7,626 nucleotides of DNA. Source: an uncultured Elusimicrobia bacterium (GTDB taxonomy: Bacteria > Elusimicrobiota > Endomicrobiia > Endomicrobiales > Endomicrobiaceae). The translations under genes and the position numbers were made by a program. Below, piece by piece: positions 5,613 to 7,626 of the stretch. Within the stretch, counting starts at the first letter, position 1, and each line of letters starts with the position of its first letter. Location: positions 1 to 7,626 of the forward strand of contig CAMVLN010000074.1 in the NCBI GenBank assembly GCA_947168325.1, given 5' to 3'. The notes beneath the pieces are model-generated. The model did not search any database. It was given only the letters and a program-made list of their open reading frames with translations, and was not told the origin of the DNA.

Positions 5613-6847
5613 GTTATGTATTAGGTTTTTTAAGTTATTTTGGTCTATCGCAAAAATATATAAGAATATCTGCAGTATTAATCACAATACTACTTTTTAT
5701 TTTGCTTTTGTATGGTATATGGTATATATCTAAAATTTCTTCTCAAGCATTTCTTAATAGCAAATATTTTAAATTAAAAAGTAAAAGATGGAAATCTGCT
5801 TTAAAAGAGACCAATTTTTTTGCTATTTGTGGCTATGTTGGTGCCGGTTTTATAGGACATTTCGTTTCAGGTATGTTCTTTTTAGAACAACATGTTCATT
5901 CAAATGCTTTATTAATTAAAATTATAAATATTTATTTTTTTATATGTATTTTAATAATAGTAAATAAGATACTTACTGTTTTTAAGATTGTTCATGATGC
6001 CCAAAGTGAAGTTCCAGTAAAAGGGTTTATTCAATTTGCAAAGATATTTGTTAATTTTTTTGGTGTTCTTATAATTGTAGCTTATACTTTAGGAAAAGAA
6101 CCAACATATTATATTTCCGCATTAGGTGTAATAGCATCTGTTTTAATGATAGTTTTTAAAGATATGATTGTAGGTCTTACAGCTGGGTGGCAATTATCAA
6201 TGAATAAAATGATTAAACTTGGTGATTGGATAGAAATGCCACAAAATAATGCAGATGGTGAGGTTATAGATATTTCTTTAACAACTGTATACATTAAAAA
6301 CTGGGATAATACTATCGTTACTTTACCAGCTTATGATTTAATATCAAAATCATTTTTAAATTGGAGAGATATTCAAGAACAACAGTTAAGAAGAATAAAA
6401 AGAAGTTTTAATATAGATATTCAAACTATAAAATTTGTAGATAAAAATTTATTGCAAAAATTACAAAAATTTGAACTATTAAAAGATTATATAGATTCTA
6501 AAGAAAAAGAAATAGAAGAATTTAATAAGCAACACAATACTAAAGAAAATATGTTTAATGGCAGATATTTAACAAATATTGGTTTATTTAGAATTTATTG
6601 CCAACAATATATAAAAACAAAACCTTTTATTAGTAAAAATTCCACAATATTAGTAAGGCAACTTACACCTACACCTGAAGGGTTACCTTTAGAAGTATAT
6701 TGTTTTACTACAACATATATGTTTTCTGAATTTGAAGTTTATCAAGCAGATATTTTTGACCATTTACTATCAGTTATTGGCGAGTTTAATTTGGCTATAT
6801 TTCAAACTGCTACTGGCACAGATTTCAAAAATTTACAAAGAAATTAA
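5603..6847 (+). CDS. ybdG: YbdG-family mechanosensitive channel (MscS superfamily)
   Basis: Inner-membrane channel that opens under membrane tension on osmotic downshock; E. coli YbdG gives the miniconductance MscM activity. The length, 414 residues, is nearly identical to E. coli YbdG (415). About five transmembrane segments are seen (about 21-43, 70-92, 103-125, 146-163, 168-190). The last is the pore helix of the MscS core, in ISALGVIASVLMIVFKD and GLTAGWQLS, followed by the beta domain with KLGDWIEM (205-212) and TVYIKNWDNTIVTLP (228-242). The cytoplasmic C-terminal part keeps family motifs LTNIGLFR, LVRQLTPTPEGLPLEVY and QADIFDH. The start at 5603 gives the expected N-terminus; the next in-frame ATG would remove two transmembrane segments. 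There is no Shine-Dalgarno site. It is divergent from mlaF; both products belong to the envelope. No clear terminator follows. Confidence 0.93.
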   Translation: MVISYVLGFLSYFGLSQKYIRISAVLITILLFILLLYGIWYISKISSQAFLNSKYFKLKSKRWKSALKETNFFAICGYVGAGFIGHFVSGMFFLEQHVHSNALLIKIINIYFFICILIIVNKILTVFKIVHDAQSEVPVKGFIQFAKIFVNFFGVLIIVAYTLGKEPTYYISALGVIASVLMIVFKDMIVGLTAGWQLSMNKMIKLGDWIEMPQNNADGEVIDISLTTVYIKNWDNTIVTLPAYDLISKSFLNWRDIQEQQLRRIKRSFNIDIQTIKFVDKNLLQKLQKFELLKDYIDSKEKEIEEFNKQHNTKENMFNGRYLTNIGLFRIYCQQYIKTKPFISKNSTILVRQLTPTPEGLPLEVYCFTTTYMFSEFEVYQADIFDHLLSVIGEFNLAIFQTATGTDFKNLQRN

Positions 6848-6952
6848 TTTATAATAGATTTAATATAAAGTTTTTGTTTCTATATCATATTTTCAATTGG
6901 TATTTTTTAATAGATTTATAATTTCTAGAATATTGTTTGTGTAATTTAAAAT

Positions 6953-7020
6953 AAAAGTTCTTTGTTGTTTATTGTTTTCTACAAAGCAGTAACTGAAAAT
7001 ATACAAAAAAAGAACCTTTT
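6953..7020. repeat. Imperfect inverted repeat of 68 bp
   Basis: AAAAGTTCTTT (6953-6963) and AAAGAACCTTTT (7009-7020) are inverted copies differing by one inserted base. A second small pair, CTTTGT (6960-6965) and ACAAAG (6981-6986), lies inside. On neither strand does a T-tract follow as in a terminator. It may be another small repeat unit or the ends of a lost element. Confidence 0.3.
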
Positions 7021-7288
7021 AGTTATAACAAAGATAATTTGAGCATAAAACTATGGAAAAAACTTTTCGTTGTCTTTGCCAAAGATAGTAGTTAGCAATC
7101 TATAGAAAAATAAAAATTTATTGTTCTGTTTTGCTGTCATTGGCAAAAGTTTCTATTCAATGTCATTACTGTAAAGTAGGTTGTTTATAATCTATAAAAT
7201 AATGTTTTCTATTTTTCTTTTTTGCCTTTACAATGAAACAATAACTATATTTTCCTAAAGCTTCAAAACAAAAATATTTTCAAAATGC

Positions 7289-7339
7289 AAAAAATAAAAA
7301 ATTGCTGTCTATATAAATTTTGTTAAGAGTAGATAGCAA
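7289..7339 (-). terminator. Intrinsic terminator downstream of the transposase remnant
   Basis: On the minus strand TTGCTATCTA (7330-7339) pairs with TAGACAGCAA (7302-7311), ten positions with one A-C mismatch, across an 18-nt loop. TTTTTTATTTTTT (7289-7301) follows directly. This is the layout of a rho-independent terminator 34 nt after the transposase stop. The upstream arm overlaps one of the decayed repeat copies. Confidence 0.45.
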
Positions 7340-7373
7340 AATGACGATAATTTTTTTCGTTTTTACTACAAGT

Positions 7374-7626
7374 TCAAACTAATATATCTATTATTAAAAC
7401 AAAATAAATAAAAATATAAAACATCAAATCAAGTTTATCATAACGAGTAAATATTCTTTGAAACCTTTTTAATCTTGAGAAAAACCTTTCTACAGTATTT
7501 CTTCTTTCTGCTTCATATGCTCTATCCATTATAACATACTTGTTTTTGGGTTCCTTTATTATTTTTATCAATAATTGTATAGTCTGTGTACATCATGCAC
7601 TTGTTCACCTGTTATTTCAAATCTGA
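7374..7626 (-). pseudogene. IS5-family (IS427-like) transposase, 3' remnant with frameshift and internal deletion
   Basis: DDE transposase of an insertion sequence, cut by the window end and broken in two ways. Near 7624-7590 one frame gives RFEITGEQVHDV, the family's I-T-G-x-Q-V-H-D segment. The reading then moves by one base near 7590 to a second frame, which has a stop at 7593-7595 just upstream and continues as TQTIQLLIKIIKEP...VIMDRAYE. There the second catalytic D is followed only 12 residues later by the catalytic E of RRNTVERFFSRLK; intact relatives have about 40-50, so roughly 30 residues are gone and the usual tyrosine of the Y-R-E-K signature is lost. The tail FTRYDKLDLMF and a hydrophobic C-terminus are typical. 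An apparent 65-residue ORF from TTG at 7571 is only the downstream fragment. Terminal inverted repeats were not identified. Not expected to be active. Confidence 0.85.

Larger units (their letters stand above)
6848..7373. repeat. Non-coding region of decayed dispersed repeats
   Basis: No supported gene in about 525 bp. Instead it carries worn copies of one motif. Plus-strand copies: 7070-7105 (GTTGTCTTTGCC...GCAATCTATAG), 7133-7150 (GCTGTCATTGGCAAAAG) and 7158-7203 (AATGTCATTACTG...AATCTATAAAA). Inverted partial copies: about 6980-7000, 7225-7245 and 7330-7350 (TAGCAAAATGACG). The first and third share TGTC, a central AAG and TAG, and AATCTATA in the same order. The pattern resembles the GTCATTGCGAG...GCAATC dispersed palindromic repeat found in many unrelated bacteria, here eroded toward A+T. 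The assignment to that repeat class is inference. Confidence 0.45.

Noticed and set aside
6109..6294. 61-residue minus-strand ORF inside the YbdG-like gene
   Set aside because: Antisense to the conserved MscS core; no own signals.
6852..6918. Direct repeat TAATAGATTTA (6852-6862 and 6908-6918)
   Set aside because: Eleven AT-rich bases 56 bp apart, with no element between them; likely chance.
7051..7140. 29-residue minus-strand ORF starting MTAKQNNKFLFF
   Set aside because: It is the translation of one copy of the decayed dispersed repeat, a common source of spurious small ORFs.
6848..7373. CRISPR array
   Set aside because: The repeat copies differ in sequence, length, spacing and orientation; there are no uniform repeats and spacers.

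Overview
The window is strongly AT-rich and comes from a diderm (Gram-negative-type) bacterium. The best evidence is a two-gene Mla/MCE lipid-transport cluster, whose MCE protein ends in what looks like an outer-membrane beta-barrel, plus a YbdG/MscS-type inner-membrane channel. The low GC, AGA-dominated arginine codons, a decaying IS5-type transposase and worn-out dispersed repeats suggest a host-associated or gut lineage (Elusimicrobiota/Endomicrobia-like or another low-GC diderm). The phylum cannot be fixed from this sequence alone.

Layout. (1) 1-2799, minus strand: thrS (threonyl-tRNA synthetase, short form without TGS domain) followed 55 nt later by thrC (threonine synthase, cut by the window start at its C-terminus). 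They form a threonine-making and threonine-charging pair, each with a good Shine-Dalgarno site. (2) 2800-3268: an AT-rich gap that reads as the thrS leader. It has an extended -10 promoter (3038-3046), a possible 35-residue membrane peptide with an arginine-rich tail (2866-2973), a hairpin over the end of that small ORF, and a second hairpin near the mlaD side. (3) 3269-5419, minus strand: mlaF (ATPase) then mlaD (MCE protein), 12 nt apart; no permease gene (mlaE) is next to them. (4) 5420-5602: a short divergent promoter region. (5) 5603-6847, plus strand: a YbdG-family mechanosensitive channel without a Shine-Dalgarno site, possibly leaderless. (6) 6848-7373: no gene; degenerate copies of a GTCATTGC...GCAATC-type dispersed repeat, other inverted repeats, and a terminator serving the minus strand. 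(7) 7374-7626, minus strand: 3' part of an IS5-family transposase broken by a frameshift and an in-frame deletion between catalytic D and E.

The most interesting points are the transenvelope MCE-helix-barrel protein with its missing permease, the unannotated small ORF in the thrS leader, and the decayed repeat/IS region at the right end.
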